A stretch of DNA of 64,000 nucleotides from Bremia lactucae (GCF_004359215.1 NC_090617.1:4998441-5062440); one strand, 5' to 3'. Positions 21,169 to 32,819 are shown, numbered from the stretch's first letter. The notes: generated by a model not told the origin, from the letters alone. Made by a program: numbers and translations.

Positions 21169-23148
21169 ATGAAGCTTTTCCATCCGTCCTATTGCTTTGC
21201 AGCAGTCGCTTTTGTGCTGACCTCATGGCCACAAAATCAGGTAGATGCGTGCACGGCAATCGGTGTTACGAAAGGTGCAAGCGTGGACGGTTCGACTTTG
21301 ATTGCTCACACGGACGATGCTGGTGATGGTGCTGCGGATTTACGTCTTGTCCGCGTACCAGCTCAAGACCACGCGCTTGGAAGCAAGCGTGCTATATACA
21401 ATTTTAATGGTGGATACCCGCGAGTGGTAGCACGAGACCGTGGAATCCAGTACCAACCTGTGATTGACTTAGAGAGTGGCAAGTCTCAAGAATACTCGAA
21501 GCCAATGGGGTTTATTCCACAAGTAGAGCACACATACGCGTACTTTGATCAAGATTATGGCATGATGAACGAAGAGCAGCTTAGTATTGGTGAAAGCACA
21601 TGCGGCGCGAAAACGGTTGGCTGGCCTCTAGACGTGCCGGAAGGAAACAATTTATTTGGTATTGCTGAGCTCACAAAGATCGCGCTTGAGCGCTGTGCCA
21701 CTGCACGGTGTGCAATCGACATGATGGGCTCTTTATCGGAAGAGTTTGGCTTTTTTAGTGAAGACAGTGGAGATATGGCGTCTCCAGACTTTGGCGACTC
21801 AGCAGAGGCTTTGTTGATAGGTGATAAGCTTGGGGAGGTCTGGGTGTTCCACGTGATGACTGGGAAAGACCACAGTGGCGCCGTTTGGGTGGCTCAGCGT
21901 GTACCTGACGGACACGTGACTGTGGTTGCGAACGCATTCACAATTCGTGAGATCGACTTGAGTCAGCCGGACTGGTACATGGCCTCAAGCAACGTAATTT
22001 CGTTGGCCGAAGAAATGAATTGGTGGAACCGTACGAGTGGTCAGGCTTTCGATTTTACGGCCGCTTATGGCTTTGCTGATAAAGACGCGGTGGGCCCGCT
22101 ATACACGGGACGTCGAGTTTGGCGAGTGTTTGATGTTCTGGCTCCGTCTTTGCATCTCGATGCTCGGCTCGGTAGCTTCTCGCAATTCGCCACTTATCCG
22201 TTTTCCGTGAAACCTGATCATGTTATTGAGACGTTTGAAATCATGGATTTGCTTCGAGATCATTACGAAGATACGCGATATGACATGACCAAAGGTCTGG
22301 CTGCTGGGCCTTTTGGATCTCCTGTTCGGTGGTCTGGTGACTCAGGAGGCGTCGTTGGTGGGTGGGAACGTCCGATCTCCATGTACCGGACGCTTTTCGC
22401 TATTGTTCTTCAGAGTCGGAGTCACGTCGGACCTGATGCGATTGGTGGCGTTGCTTGGTACGCTCAAAGCGCACCGCACGGATCTGTTTTTGTTCCCTTT
22501 TCGTGCACGCAGGACTCTGTACCACAGTCGTATTTGTTAGGCCGTCAGAGCCAATTTCACCCGCAGTCTGCATGGTGGGCCTTTAATTTTGTCAACAATT
22601 GGAGCTTGCTACGATACAATGCCATGAGTATTGACATTCACGAAAAAATACGTGCTTTGCAAAAAAGTGCTTTTTTACTTCGCAACAAGATTGAAACGGA
22701 GGGACAAAACGTGCATAACGAGACTCAGCTCGTTGCTAGTATTGAGAAGCAGAGCAATGATTTCGCCGAGCATGTAATCACGCAGTGGTGGCAGCTTGCG
22801 TGGACGTTAGTTTCAAAGTACAGTGACGGCTATATGACGACTGGTGAGGCCCCTGATCAACAGGCGTCAATCGGGTACCCAACCTGGTGGCTGCAAGCGA
22901 GCGAGTTTGCATCTTGGCCAGGTGACTCGTTTTTACCTGATATGAGAATTCGTGAGAAGCTCGTAATCGATAGCGAGACCGCTCAAGGATTTTTACGCCG
23001 GACAGCAACATTTGATAAGGTTATCGTAGGGATACAGAGTTACCCCTTAGCCATCGCTTGGGTGATTCTGGGTACGGCGCTGATTGTTACGGTGGTTGTA
23101 TATGCCAAAAGAGAGAAAAGTCGCACTGGCTACCATATCCTGGAGTAA
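21169..23148 (+). CDS. Secreted C69-family dipeptidase with C-terminal membrane anchor, copy 2
   Basis: Protein identical to that of 15967-17946, including the Cys28 candidate nucleophile after the signal peptide and the C-terminal membrane segment. No coding difference was noticed, so both copies would be equally functional if both exist. Confidence 0.85.
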   Translation: MKLFHPSYCFAAVAFVLTSWPQNQVDACTAIGVTKGASVDGSTLIAHTDDAGDGAADLRLVRVPAQDHALGSKRAIYNFNGGYPRVVARDRGIQYQPVIDLESGKSQEYSKPMGFIPQVEHTYAYFDQDYGMMNEEQLSIGESTCGAKTVGWPLDVPEGNNLFGIAELTKIALERCATARCAIDMMGSLSEEFGFFSEDSGDMASPDFGDSAEALLIGDKLGEVWVFHVMTGKDHSGAVWVAQRVPDGHVTVVANAFTIREIDLSQPDWYMASSNVISLAEEMNWWNRTSGQAFDFTAAYGFADKDAVGPLYTGRRVWRVFDVLAPSLHLDARLGSFSQFATYPFSVKPDHVIETFEIMDLLRDHYEDTRYDMTKGLAAGPFGSPVRWSGDSGGVVGGWERPISMYRTLFAIVLQSRSHVGPDAIGGVAWYAQSAPHGSVFVPFSCTQDSVPQSYLLGRQSQFHPQSAWWAFNFVNNWSLLRYNAMSIDIHEKIRALQKSAFLLRNKIETEGQNVHNETQLVASIEKQSNDFAEHVITQWWQLAWTLVSKYSDGYMTTGEAPDQQASIGYPTWWLQASEFASWPGDSFLPDMRIREKLVIDSETAQGFLRRTATFDKVIVGIQSYPLAIAWVILGTALIVTVVVYAKREKSRTGYHILE

Positions 23149-24340
23149 CCGCAATAAAGTAGCAATGTAGAATTAGAATAGCAGAAGCAACAAACATGTA
23201 GAACAGAATGCAAGTAAGATAGATTAGATAAGAGATTCACTAAGCAATCGATTCAAATATAATTCAAGCAAACTTGATAGTACTTTTTACAACTTGCTTG
23301 GTTCTAGAGCAAACAATGGAGATGCACAGCTCTCCGATCTCCAATGCAAGTCTTGCACCATTTACATTGCCTTCATTGCGTTCCCAAATTTTTTTTTTAT
23401 AGTAAACCCCACCACAGTGAATAAATGACAGTAAAGCCGATTGCAACGTCATAAACATGAAATTCAGTCAAGGGGTCGTAAGTATTTTGCGCACTGTCCA
23501 ATCATCCTTCACATGCTTTCTTGTTGATTATTTCGATCTTTGAAAGCGAGTAGCGCGTGTTAGGCATTATATCGACGCCTGCGCATGGGAATAGAAGCCA
23601 CCAATTGCAACACTATGCTAAGCGATTGCGTAATGACCGCTAAGGTGGCAAACATCGCAATTAAAGTTACGTGATCTACGGAGCGGCTGTCATAAGTAAG
23701 TAACCTGACACTGAATGCAAGTGGCATCCTTGTAACGGACTAGGCACCTTGTGGAGGAGCCATTTTGGTCGACATACGGGCAAAAAGCAGCAATTCGTGA
23801 CGTCGACGAAAGAATGATTAAGCGTGTTCGTCAAAAATTACTGAGCTCCGGAATTCTTAATGCAAATGTAAACGAGAAGAACCACGTGCAGCAATTGAAA
23901 GGCCAACAGTAAAAGCTTATTTAATAAAGCTCATTACACTGCTTCTTAGTCCGATAACATTCGTGATGGATAAACTGAACTTCATCTTTGTGGACCAACA
24001 TGTTTCACTGTACATTGCCGATATTGAAGCCGAAATAGCAGCCTTCGACCAAGATAATAAACCACTAGTTGCAAACCAAGTGAAAAAAATGACTGTCATT
24101 TGACAAAAAATTGGTCTAGCATTTACACAATGCGATAAAAAACATATCCGCGACGAGTACTCTACTTGTGCAACTACAGTCAAAGCATTTACTATGAGCT
24201 GTTCCGTAGATTTTAGTACTGCGATCCTCAGTATACTTCATATGAAGCTTCTCCGTCCATTCATTAGTGCCCATGGACATCAATGCTAGCGGTGATTCAG
24301 ACAGCTCATTACTGGTATGGTACATTTTTCAACTCACCAC
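23149..24340 (+). other. 3' region of duplicated unit, copy 2, no recognised gene
   Basis: Counterpart of 17947-19138; carries the alternative bases at 23341, 23653, 23847 and 23848. Confidence 0.5.
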
Positions 24341-24983
24341 AACTTAAAAATCCAAAGCTCTGCCATCAACACGCCCAGAAACCAAAACGTGACGATCGCA
24401 CATTTGTCGTCAAGGGGATGTCCCCACGCAATACTTTTATCAAACTAAACCACGCACTGTAGTAAAATTTAAGCATTTTTATTTTCTTTATCACCAAATC
24501 AAAACTCAACGTGCGCTTACTTAAATATTACAGTCGCCATGCCGCGATCCATCGGTATTTAAGTATTATTAACGCTGTGATTAGGTATTAGCACAGATCA
24601 TAAATCCACGCATCGCTCATACATAATTAGGAACTGCCATTCAACAATGCAACTGATAAATTCAGTCCGTTCACCGGAGTCATGGGACTATTTCGTCGCT
24701 GAGTCACATCTTCTTCCACATCGACGACGGCACCATATGCATCCACAGAAGTCTTCGAGAGAGCTTTGAATGATAAAAATTGACTGGATTTGGTGCTCGG
24801 GTCAGTAAAATTGAAGATCTTAGTGCAGCTCATCCTTCGAACTTTTCCATCAGTCTTTCCTACAAATGATCCTTGGGTTTACAATTTATTAACAAAACTT
24901 AATTCTTAATTTTAAGATTTATAATGACAATGGCTCGACAATTCAGTCTCAACCTTTTAATGAGGAGAGCGGATCGACCAAGG
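24341..24983. other. Intergenic, no recognised gene
   Basis: AT-rich sequence downstream of both flanking genes (the C69 gene on plus, the SET gene on minus, so 3' ends face each other). A 68-aa minus-strand frame at 24627-24833 has no recognisable motif. Confidence 0.5.
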
Positions 24984-26503
24984 CTATGCCTTCCGCTCTT
25001 CCTCACAGCGAGAGCAACGGCATACAAATAAATACTCCCTACATGAAAAAAATCATCCATCCCACATTAATTTTCAGTAGAGCAGTAGTCAACAGCGAGA
25101 GACCGACTTTACCGGAGACATGCTTGCCGCTCGTTCACGTTTTGGTCCACATCAATATACGAGATGCACAGCTCCTCGCCCTCCTAATCACATGCATCCG
25201 TAAGCACCAATCATCCACCGCTCTTCAAATTTTAAGCCCCACGTACTGAAATATCCTGCACAGCGAAAACATGAGCAGCTCCATCTTTCGTGTACAGCAC
25301 AGTGCAATTGGGATCGCAGCTATGGTTCATGGTGCAAATTCCCGAAAAAAGCGCCGTGCCTTCCACACCGACAAAGTCTTCTCCAAGTGTATAGCACTCG
25401 TTATTCTCGTTCTCGTGGTCATGCGCATCCTCGCCACAGCAATAATGCTTGTGTTCTTCGGCATACTTTTCCAGCGCGGCCTTAACGCGAGCCAACACTG
25501 GCGGCATCTCCTTCTTCTCCTCAAGACTCGTCTCACTCAAAGCCTCCCCCAACGCATGAAAGGGGTGGTCAATCTCCATGCTCACGTTATTCATCTCAAA
25601 CATGCCAATGATTTGACTAAAGAAGTCGACAGACAGCACATCAGCACACGAATCCAAGACCACGTCCGTTGTAAGGCCCCTGAGCTCTCCCTGACCCTCC
25701 AGATGCGCAAGATTTTCCTGTAAACCGGTCCTAAATTGGTCAAAGGTCTGGCAAACGAGCGACCGAAATTTGTCGCGATACTGGTCAAGCGTTTCGCCCT
25801 CTTCGAGATCGTCTTCGGAAGTTATGACCTCCCACCACGGCAATTTACAAAACATATCGACGGCCCCTCGGGCCTGAGCCATATCGTGTGTGGCAATGTA
25901 GACGAGCAAAACCTTGGCTACGACCTTGGCTGCTAGCTGGAAAATTTCATTGGTTACGAGCGTGTGGTTCAGAAATAGCCCCATGGCGGTCTCCCGTGCC
26001 TCCGACCGCGGACATAGCAGCGCGTGGTGCTGGGCATACGCGGCTTGCTTGCACGTCTCTGAGCAGTAGAGCTCACCACAGGGACAGTGGACTTGATGCT
26101 CGGCCAGTTTAAATACCGAAAAGTAGCTCTCCTCGGGGCTTTTACCCCCTTCCTTTTGCAAAAAGGCAATGGCGGCCTCAAAGTCGGCCATACTGGCCGG
26201 GGCTGCGTCGCCTTTCGCCTCCGCGCTTTCTGCTACCACACTTGCCCAGCAAGCCTTGCTATCGATCAGTGGCACAAAACAATTATCGCAACAGTCTATA
26301 AACTCCTTGTTGTCCTCGTGTTGCATGGCTACGAACGGAGCCTCCGTCCAAATGGGCTCGCCGGCCTTGATGGCGCGATTAGCGAACATTGCCTTGCCCT
26401 TTTTCTCGCCTGCAAATCCACAGCGGATGGGTGGACTGTGAAGCCGCGACTGCAGCAGCGCGTCGAAATAGGCGACCACCTCGGGCCGATTCTCGTGCAT
26501 CAT
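24984..26503 (-). CDS. SMYD5-like SET/MYND protein lysine methyltransferase, three exons proposed
   Basis: Proposed exons on the minus strand: 26503-25247, 25183-25113 and 25038-24984 (about 460 aa). The introns are 63 and 74 nt, with GTACGT..TTAG and GTAAAG..GTAG borders. Exon 1 holds the SET N-terminal part (KGKAMFANRAIKAGEPIWTE), a MYND-like zinc segment (CPCGELYCSETCKQAAYAQHHALLC) and the SAM-binding motif NHSCDPNCTVLY. Exon 2 supplies GEELCISYIDVDQN, the catalytic-tyrosine end of SET, and exon 3 the post-SET cysteines (CRCSRC). Without splicing the protein would stop right after the NHSC motif, so the splice model is what completes the domain. The ATG at 26503 is the first in frame. Fungal and animal homologues methylate histones or ribosomal proteins; the target here is unknown. 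Confidence 0.85.
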
Positions 26504-26689
26504 GAGGTGAAGCTTCAATAATTTAAAAGATAAGTTGTCTGCTGATTGGTCATCAAGAGCAACATATCACGGATACTTAGAGATAATTGAGTCCAAATCG
26601 CAACTTTCGTTATTAATCAAAGTATTTTGGGGCAATAGTAAAATTTAATTTGGAGCAAGCTGTTAGTCCAGTAAAAATATCGAAACTCA

Positions 26690-27253
26690 TTACACATCCA
26701 GCTAATCCCGAGTATATTTTGGTACAAGCGCTGCCAAGACGGAGGTTTGGATGTCCCTAGCCTGGCCCGCCTCAAACGTCAATGCCTTCAGCTTCTCTTG
26801 CAACTTTTACGGGACTTGGGCATGCATGAAATACCCGACTGAACATCAGCCAGCTCCGAGCTTTTGGCGCTGATTGTTCCGCAAACAGAAAGGTGTTTCG
26901 CCTTCGACTTCCTCATAATCTCTCCACTTCGCAATGGCCGAATTATTACCTCGCGCCTTGCTTCTACGGAGTGGAAAGAGACGTGGAAGTTGTGGTACTC
27001 GCTCTGGTGGCACGACCTTTGTTTTGGTCATCGCGCGTGCTACGGTCTTCATCAACCTATCTGGTTCAATGCTGAACCGACTCTTCACTATGAGCTTTGT
27101 CCACTCATCTCTGCCGCTACCTCTCTCCGCCGCTGCATCGGCATGGTAGTAGAGCCACAGCGAATTTTTAGGATGCGCGTGTCCCGTGTATTCGGCATCA
27201 AGTCTCCTTTGGACTTCATCCGTGCGGGGAGTCTTGGCCTTCCAAGCTGGAGA
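26690..27253 (+). pseudogene. LINE (non-LTR retrotransposon) reverse transcriptase, C-terminal fragment
   Basis: A plus-strand frame reads FWYKRCQDGGLDVPSLARLK, the typical 'W..GGLG.P.L' block near the end of LINE reverse transcriptases. After one in-frame stop (26840-26842) it continues with KLWYSLWWHDLCFG, HQPIWFNAEPTL and FRMRVSRVFGIKSPLDFI, matching the region downstream of the RT in such elements. The coding sequence is cut off exactly where the LTR starts at 27254. The minus-strand frame at 26846-27274 is its shadow. Confidence 0.65.
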
Positions 27254-27704
27254 TGTAACGGGGTGTATCGTCACATGAATCTAACACTTAAAGGTTGTTA
27301 ATTAATATATTATCTAAAAGGTAGATAATATTTGAAGGATATTACTTTATAAATTAATGTCCTGAATTCTTATCCATAAATAGGTATAGACCATTATGTC
27401 CAATTATTCCGCAGACGAATCAGCTGTAGAAGTAATCAAAGAGAGTTACAAGATAAGATAGAGAAGAATTCATTTACATGTTTAGTATTAGTTTATAGTT
27501 AAGTCAGCATTTACAAAGATAGATTAAGAGACACTTAACTATATTAATACAGTTTTCATTTTACACTCTTAAGCTAACTTGCCTTAAGAGAAGTCTTCCT
27601 CTATACGTACAGTGTACGTCACCTAACGAAAGGCAGCACTCACAACTGAAGCAGTGTGAAGTGGACTTGTACTGAAACAGTACAAGTCGCAGTGCCCCGT
27701 TACA
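27254..27704 (+). repeat. Solo LTR (subtype A1) flanked by GGAGA
   Basis: 451 bp, TGTAACGGGGTGTATCG to GTGCCCCGTTACA. GGAGA occurs immediately outside both ends (27249-27253 and 27705-27709), as for a 5-bp target duplication. Left of it lies the LINE fragment, right of it gypsy pol. It most resembles the LTRs at 41588 and 55659 (shared GAATTCTTATCC and CAGCTGTAGA blocks). Confidence 0.8.
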
Positions 27705-27769
27705 GGAGAGCTATGTGGGGAGGTTGGCTCTCTCACATGGCCTGCAGCTAAGCGTTTGCAAAGATGTCG

Positions 27770-28760
27770 ATCGCTAATACTTGTTAACTAGGCAATGGCC
27801 ACTGCTTCATGACACAATATTTCGAGCCTGGAATCAGGTCGATTTCGTGTCGAGTGCGTTTATTCTTAGGCAACTCGCACGGTACTGATTTCAAGAATAC
27901 ATCCTTGAAGTCGATCACATCCTTATATGGAGATTTCTTCAAAGACCTCCAGATTTAGGACGAAAACGTTCCATCCGAGTCTTCTCATCGAGGACACCTT
28001 CGTTTATCGATGAGCTGCTGAGAACGCGTTCATTCTTAGGAAATACTATTTCTATCCGAATATAGGCCACGTACATGTCATTTGTGACAAGCACGCAGAT
28101 CTGTTTGACTTTGCCACTACGCAGATCAAGCAAGAACCATTTCGGTTCCAGGGTTGGCGATTGAGTCATCTTCCAAGTTAATTTCAGAGGCGCTATCAGA
28201 TCAAGTGCATAAGGGCTACAACTTAATCTGTTGTTTACTAAGACATCTAATGTCTCAGTTTCCTCTTTGAAACTTATTTCCAAAGAAACATAGGAATCTT
28301 TGACCACAGGTTTTTGGGATCTGATTCCCGCATATTCTTAGGACGTATTTCCTCAAGTTTAATTTGGGAAGTTAACTCCTTCACTGCCACTAGCTGGTTA
28401 CGCAACCATAGCGAGATCCTCTACGATCGACTCTTCAGTCGTTCAGAACTTTCGCACTGTCTCTTATAGACAGGCGTTTGATATTCCTTGGATGTTGCTT
28501 TCCAAGCAAGCATCCTTGTTCCGTACCACTCAAGTTAATCGAGTGGTCGAACTTCGACGCTGCCTGCGTTTGTGCACATTTGTTGGGATCTAACTTCAGT
28601 GCGTTGGGCATTCACACTGATGTCTTGTGCAGTCATGCAAACGACTGACACACAAGAGCCATGGTAATCGTAGGATAGCATCAAACTAATCATCCAAATC
28701 AAGTTAAATGAAATCATCATCGTACTATTTACCCTTTAACGTGTATTGGATATCAATTAC
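27770..28760 (-). pseudogene. Gypsy pol N-terminal remnant (protease to RT start)
   Basis: The minus-strand frame 27939-28307 (122 aa) reads SCSPYALDLIAPLKLTWKMT and LRSGKVKQICVLV, equivalent to the protease-RT linker at 45100-45240 and 51530-51650. The RT N-terminal segment follows down to about 27770, with a tRNA-like CAT-GAAGCAGTGGCC-type block in reverse complement at about 27796-27815. Several stops; inactive. Confidence 0.65.
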
Positions 28761-28869
28761 ACAATTCCTTACTATTACAGATGCGCATGATGCTAGGCGC
28801 ACGTCATCCTCGTTAGAGATATATCGCGCTCAATAAATTTGAGTCTGCGATCTTCTAGCGATGGCGTCT

Positions 28870-30090
28870 GATAAAATTGTTTAGCGCCCCACATTCGACT
28901 CAAGAATTTAGTGGCAATTTATTTGCCACTATAGTTTTCATGGTGATGAGGTTAACCTCATCACCTGGGGCAGTTACACACAATGTATGTGTGGGAGGAG
29001 CAACTTATGTCAAAAGGCCTACAAATTATTTAAACGTTGCTGGATCAGTAGGGCGCTCCGCACCTACTGATCTCGACCGTTTTTTTACTATCCGCCTCGC
29101 CATTGCGATTTCGCAACAGCGTCGGATCCACGTCCTCCGCTATTCCTAGCGGGAGGTCGATATTTATGCTCAGTGTTTCTAGGCAATGGCCAAGGGCACT
29201 ACACTCATAGGCGTCGTGGCCCGTCCTTTGATAACGATTACATTTTTCGTAATCGTCTGTGACTCGTTTCTCGCTCTCGACATATAATAGGTCCATAGTC
29301 TCTGGACCTCCGTTTTCTTGTCGTCTCGGAGGACGATAAGTATCGTTGTGGACGAAAACCGGTTCAGGACTGGAGTCCTCCTGTTCCGCTATAGAGATCG
29401 CTTGGTCGAACGACTCTAATTCAAGCTGGAACAGTGGGTCTTTACAGGTCCGTCTACCAAACCCTTTGATAAACACAGTAACCTGTGTTTGTTTATCAAT
29501 TAAATGACTCACGATACAACTGACCAGGTATCGTGTATGCTAAGTATAAGGGTGAAGGTCACGCTTGCCCTGGTTCAAATCCAGGAGCTTGGCTCGAACC
29601 CTGAATTCGGCACGTGGTGGCTCAAATATTTGCCTGAGCCGGGTCTAAAAGACCTCATACGACCCAAACAACCAATGGGTTGTAAATCTTGAGCACTAAG
29701 GCCCAAGATTTAACACGTCCGGCCAAGTTGGACATGCCAAATTTCACTTTCGTCGCATCATCATTGATGCGGCGAGCTTTAATGGCGTCGTCTAATTCGA
29801 TGAAATATATTAAAAGGGAGTCGCCTTTGACTGCCTTGAACTTAGATTTTTCTATCTTTAAGCTTTCGGGTCGACGCGAGAGCGTCGGCCCGCTAGCAGC
29901 ATGTAAATGCTGTAGTATCTATAGTTCCAATTGGCGAGCACCCTGTTCTCTTAACATGCTTGTGAAGCAAGGATACTTTTTCCTGGGTTCCGTCGAGTTC
30001 ATGTTGTTTGAACTTGGCTATAGCCGTATGTTGTTATTTTTAATTCAGAGTGAACAGCATGGCGTCCTGCTGGCCCGTCTCGACTGAACT
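28870..30090 (-). pseudogene. Gypsy gag remnant with degraded zinc knuckle
   Basis: The minus-strand frame 29045-29512 (155 aa) includes LESFDQAISIAEQEDSSPE and CNRYQRTGHDAYEC, a CCHC knuckle in which the second cysteine is now tyrosine. The capsid part on the minus strand at about 29690-30090 matches gag of element 1 (SNLAGR and DDAIKARRI-type pattern). The frame is interrupted between the two parts. Confidence 0.75.
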
Positions 30091-30258
30091 CATGCGTTCG
30101 ATCGCTCTCCATTAAAGGTCTTTTAAATGAGTGAGTCTTTCGGGCGCTGCGTGATAGCATTCTTAGGGGGCTTCAAATCTCCCTTCTTCTTCATTTAACA
30201 TGTCCACGTTGGATGGAACGTGCGTGGGCGGTTGAACGGACTACGAAGTGCTACCAGG

Positions 30259-30736
30259 TGTAACGGTGAACCCTTTGCTAGTACTGTTAAAAAGTACTAG
30301 TCAACCTTCACTGATTCCAGTGAAGGTGTGGCGCCTCGACTACTTCACGTACACGACGTGCTAGCTACCAAAGTAAATTTTAAGGCTTTAGAATAGAGAA
30401 AAAGTAAAACTGTTTTAATATTAAGATTTCGTACTTAACGATCTTCTATCTATTACTGACGACTTTACTATATTAATAACTAACTATGTATGGCACCTAC
30501 TTGCGCACCGCACAATCAAGTCTTGTGACGATTGTCGGGGTTGATATAAACATAAATAAACCAATCAATAGAACTGATATCTTATTGCGTCAATATTACC
30601 AAATTTGGTAAAATCGGAACTATTAAATCACATTGTCTATAAAGATATTAAATTTGTACTTCTTTATTTATTTGCTCTTATAATAAATACATATTATTCC
30701 TCTTCTAGGAATTTTTTTTGTGCATCGGGACACCCG
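30259..30736 (-). repeat. 5' LTR of gypsy element 2 (subtype A3), minus orientation
   Basis: Starts TGTAACGGTGAACCC beside the primer-binding site and fades out at GCATCGGGACACCC near 30736, where a perfect LTR would read ACACCCCGTTACA. It shares the CGCACCGCACAAT block with the LTR at 3986-4462. Confidence 0.7.
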
Positions 30737-31889
30737 GATTTTAGTTGTAGCGCTTAGGCTTTGTCGCATGATTTGATGGAAGAATCGTAGCCTTTAATAC
30801 TCATCTGATGCCCTGATTGTAGCACAAAAAATTTCTGTGACGCCTTATAATAACATACGACGGATTTTTCCAACCCAAGATCATGAGTATCTTTCGCTAA
30901 CTCAAAGCATTGCTCCAAGTTCGTCGATATTCTCGTCATTGAGTATCGACAAACTTGAAGCAATTCTTTTTGAGTCAAAAGTTATGTGAAGCTAATCGTG
31001 AAGTTAAATGTTTAAGTTCGTTTGGGTCGTGGAGGTTGCGGACGGGCCACATAGGGCTATCAAGGGCAACGGGATCACACAGAGCTTTAGGAATGCATCG
31101 TGCGATTCAATTCTTCCTTGTATTAAAACAATAAAATCCAAAATTTACTCATCTGAATGAATAGATAGGAAACTGCGCTAACGGTGGTCCTAGCATCACT
31201 GTAGTGGGGATTATTTCGGTTGTTAAATCGTTCATAAGGTACGTTTCACATTCAAAGTAAAACATCTTTTTTTTTAGTTAAAATAGGAAATATCAAATAA
31301 AATTATCTATATTCATAATAATGGTAATAAATGGGATTTTTTGGTGGCCGAAATCTATTATAAAATAATTAGGGTAAGCTTTTTACATTTAAAACATTAA
31401 TAAAGTTCCGTCATCCTCTTGCTCAAAGTATCGTGTCTTGCCTTCCTATGCTTGCGCTTCGATCAGTGATAGTACTTAGCCTTCTAAGGTATATACTCTC
31501 TGGAACGGGGTATGCCGTTACACAAACATTATTTAGTAAAAAATGAATAATGTAAATAGTTTCCTATAAGACAAAATAATGAAGAAGTCCAAAATATTAT
31601 CCTTTAATAATTTTAACTTAACAATTTCAATATAGCCGTATACGATTAAATTGTAGCAACAAGACAACAGTTCTGTTAGTTCGCTCATTTAAGTTTAAAT
31701 CAACTTCGCCAACCGCTGCTGGATGCATTTTAAAAGTTTTCCCTCGATTTAGCTGAGGTATCTCCGCTACCATCACGCCGTTATAGATGCGTCGAAAGAC
31801 TCATGAACGCGTACTACAATGCTTCGCTCCAATTTGTTCATTCACCACTCTAGGTAAACTCTGTAGCGCTCTTTCTATATCTTCGTTTT
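30737..31889. other. No recognised gene; possible LTR end near 31522
   Basis: AT-rich, only short frames. The sequence GGAACGGGGTATGCCGTTACA ends at 31522 and looks like the sense start of a minus-oriented LTR of yet another family, but I could not find its partner end. Confidence 0.4.
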
Positions 31890-32240
31890 GTTTCGGAGGT
31901 GCCTAGCTCCTCAAGTCAGAGGAAGACTTATAGGCTCAAAGAGCCACTCATTTTTAGGAAGCTGTAACTAACAACTTGGAGAGTCGTACAAGATCGTAAA
32001 GCTTTTACAGATTACAGCGCAAGCCTTAGAAAGGCACGGAATGTTTTAAGATCAAAAGGTTAACCGAACTTCATTTGTATCTTACAAGCTGAATGCTTTA
32101 CCCATATTACCTACATTTAGATCCGGTCACCAGATCTCAACCTGGTGGCTGACACCCTTTTTAACCATAAATTAATTTGACTTAAATGGTTTTGCCGATA
32201 TAAGTTGAAAGGGTGTCTATACTAATATTATAGACGGGGG
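31890..32240 (-). repeat. LTR type C-like sequence, minus orientation
   Basis: Shares, in reverse complement, the blocks TCAGAGGAAGACTTA and GGAGAGTCGTACAAG-like with 7471-7642. No clear TG/CA ends or target duplication, so the limits are approximate. Flanking sequence at 31700-31890 may be the adjoining internal region. Confidence 0.45.
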
Positions 32241-32274
32241 TAATCAACTACCTGGAACACAATTTGATGTAATA

Positions 32275-32426
32275 CTACTATACAATACAATACAATACAA
32301 TACTATACTATACTGTACTATACTATACTGTACTGTACTGTACTATACTATACCATACCATACGATGCTATACTATACTGCACTATACTATACTGTACTA
32401 TACTATACCGTACTATACTATACTGT
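32275..32426. repeat. Pentanucleotide microsatellite (TACAA/TACTA/TACTG)n
   Basis: About 150 bp of five-base units: first TACAA, then mixtures of TACTA and TACTG with occasional TACCA and TACGA. All units keep the TAC core and a strict 5-bp step. Confidence 0.95.
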
Positions 32427-32819
32427 TATGTGTATTATTTGACGAATGCGCCACATATAGTGGTGACAGTGGGTCCAGAGGCTGGAGAGAGCTGCGCCGT
32501 TAGTGGACAGTGGTGCAAGCTGGCTTAGGAGAGACTGGATTAACTTCGGAGGACGAAGAGGAGCTGAAGCCAAAGCGCAGACTTTGACATCAAGCGCTTC
32601 AAGACCTGGGCGACGTACATGAGGAGGAGGGAATAGAAGGCCAAGCGAAGTACCCTGGGATGTCGTGGTAGCGACACCGCACGGCAGTACTTGGTCTAAT
32701 GGGAAGACAAGTCGGTAGTGGAAAGGCACCAAATAGCTGAAGACCTGTGCGGACTTGATAAAGGCTTGCGATAAATATCAAGACAGCTAGCAATATATCC
32801 GGACTCCACAAAGTCTTAT

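Larger units (their letters stand above)
19140..24340 (+). repeat. 5.2-kb tandem unit, copy 2
   Basis: Copy of 13938-19138 in the same orientation. It starts directly after a single N (19139). The right boundary is where copy 1 meets the N: after CAACTCACCAC the second copy runs on into unique sequence (AACTTAAAAATCC). Confidence 0.95.
27705..30736 (-). mobile_element. Degenerate Ty3/gypsy element 2, minus strand, 3'-truncated
   Basis: Minus-strand order is 5' LTR (30259-30736), primer-binding site (30241-30256), gag, protease region and start of RT. It then stops at the LTR of opposite orientation at 27254-27704. RNase H, integrase and 3' LTR are missing. Close relative of gypsy element 1. 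Confidence 0.8.

Noticed and set aside
25271..25723. 150-aa plus-strand frame, and others at 26087-26521 and 26169-26441.
   Set aside because: They are antisense to the SET/MYND gene, which has clear domain motifs and consistent splice sites.
26846..27274. 142-aa minus-strand frame.
   Set aside because: The plus strand carries LINE C-terminal motifs and is cut exactly at the LTR border, which fits coding on the plus strand.
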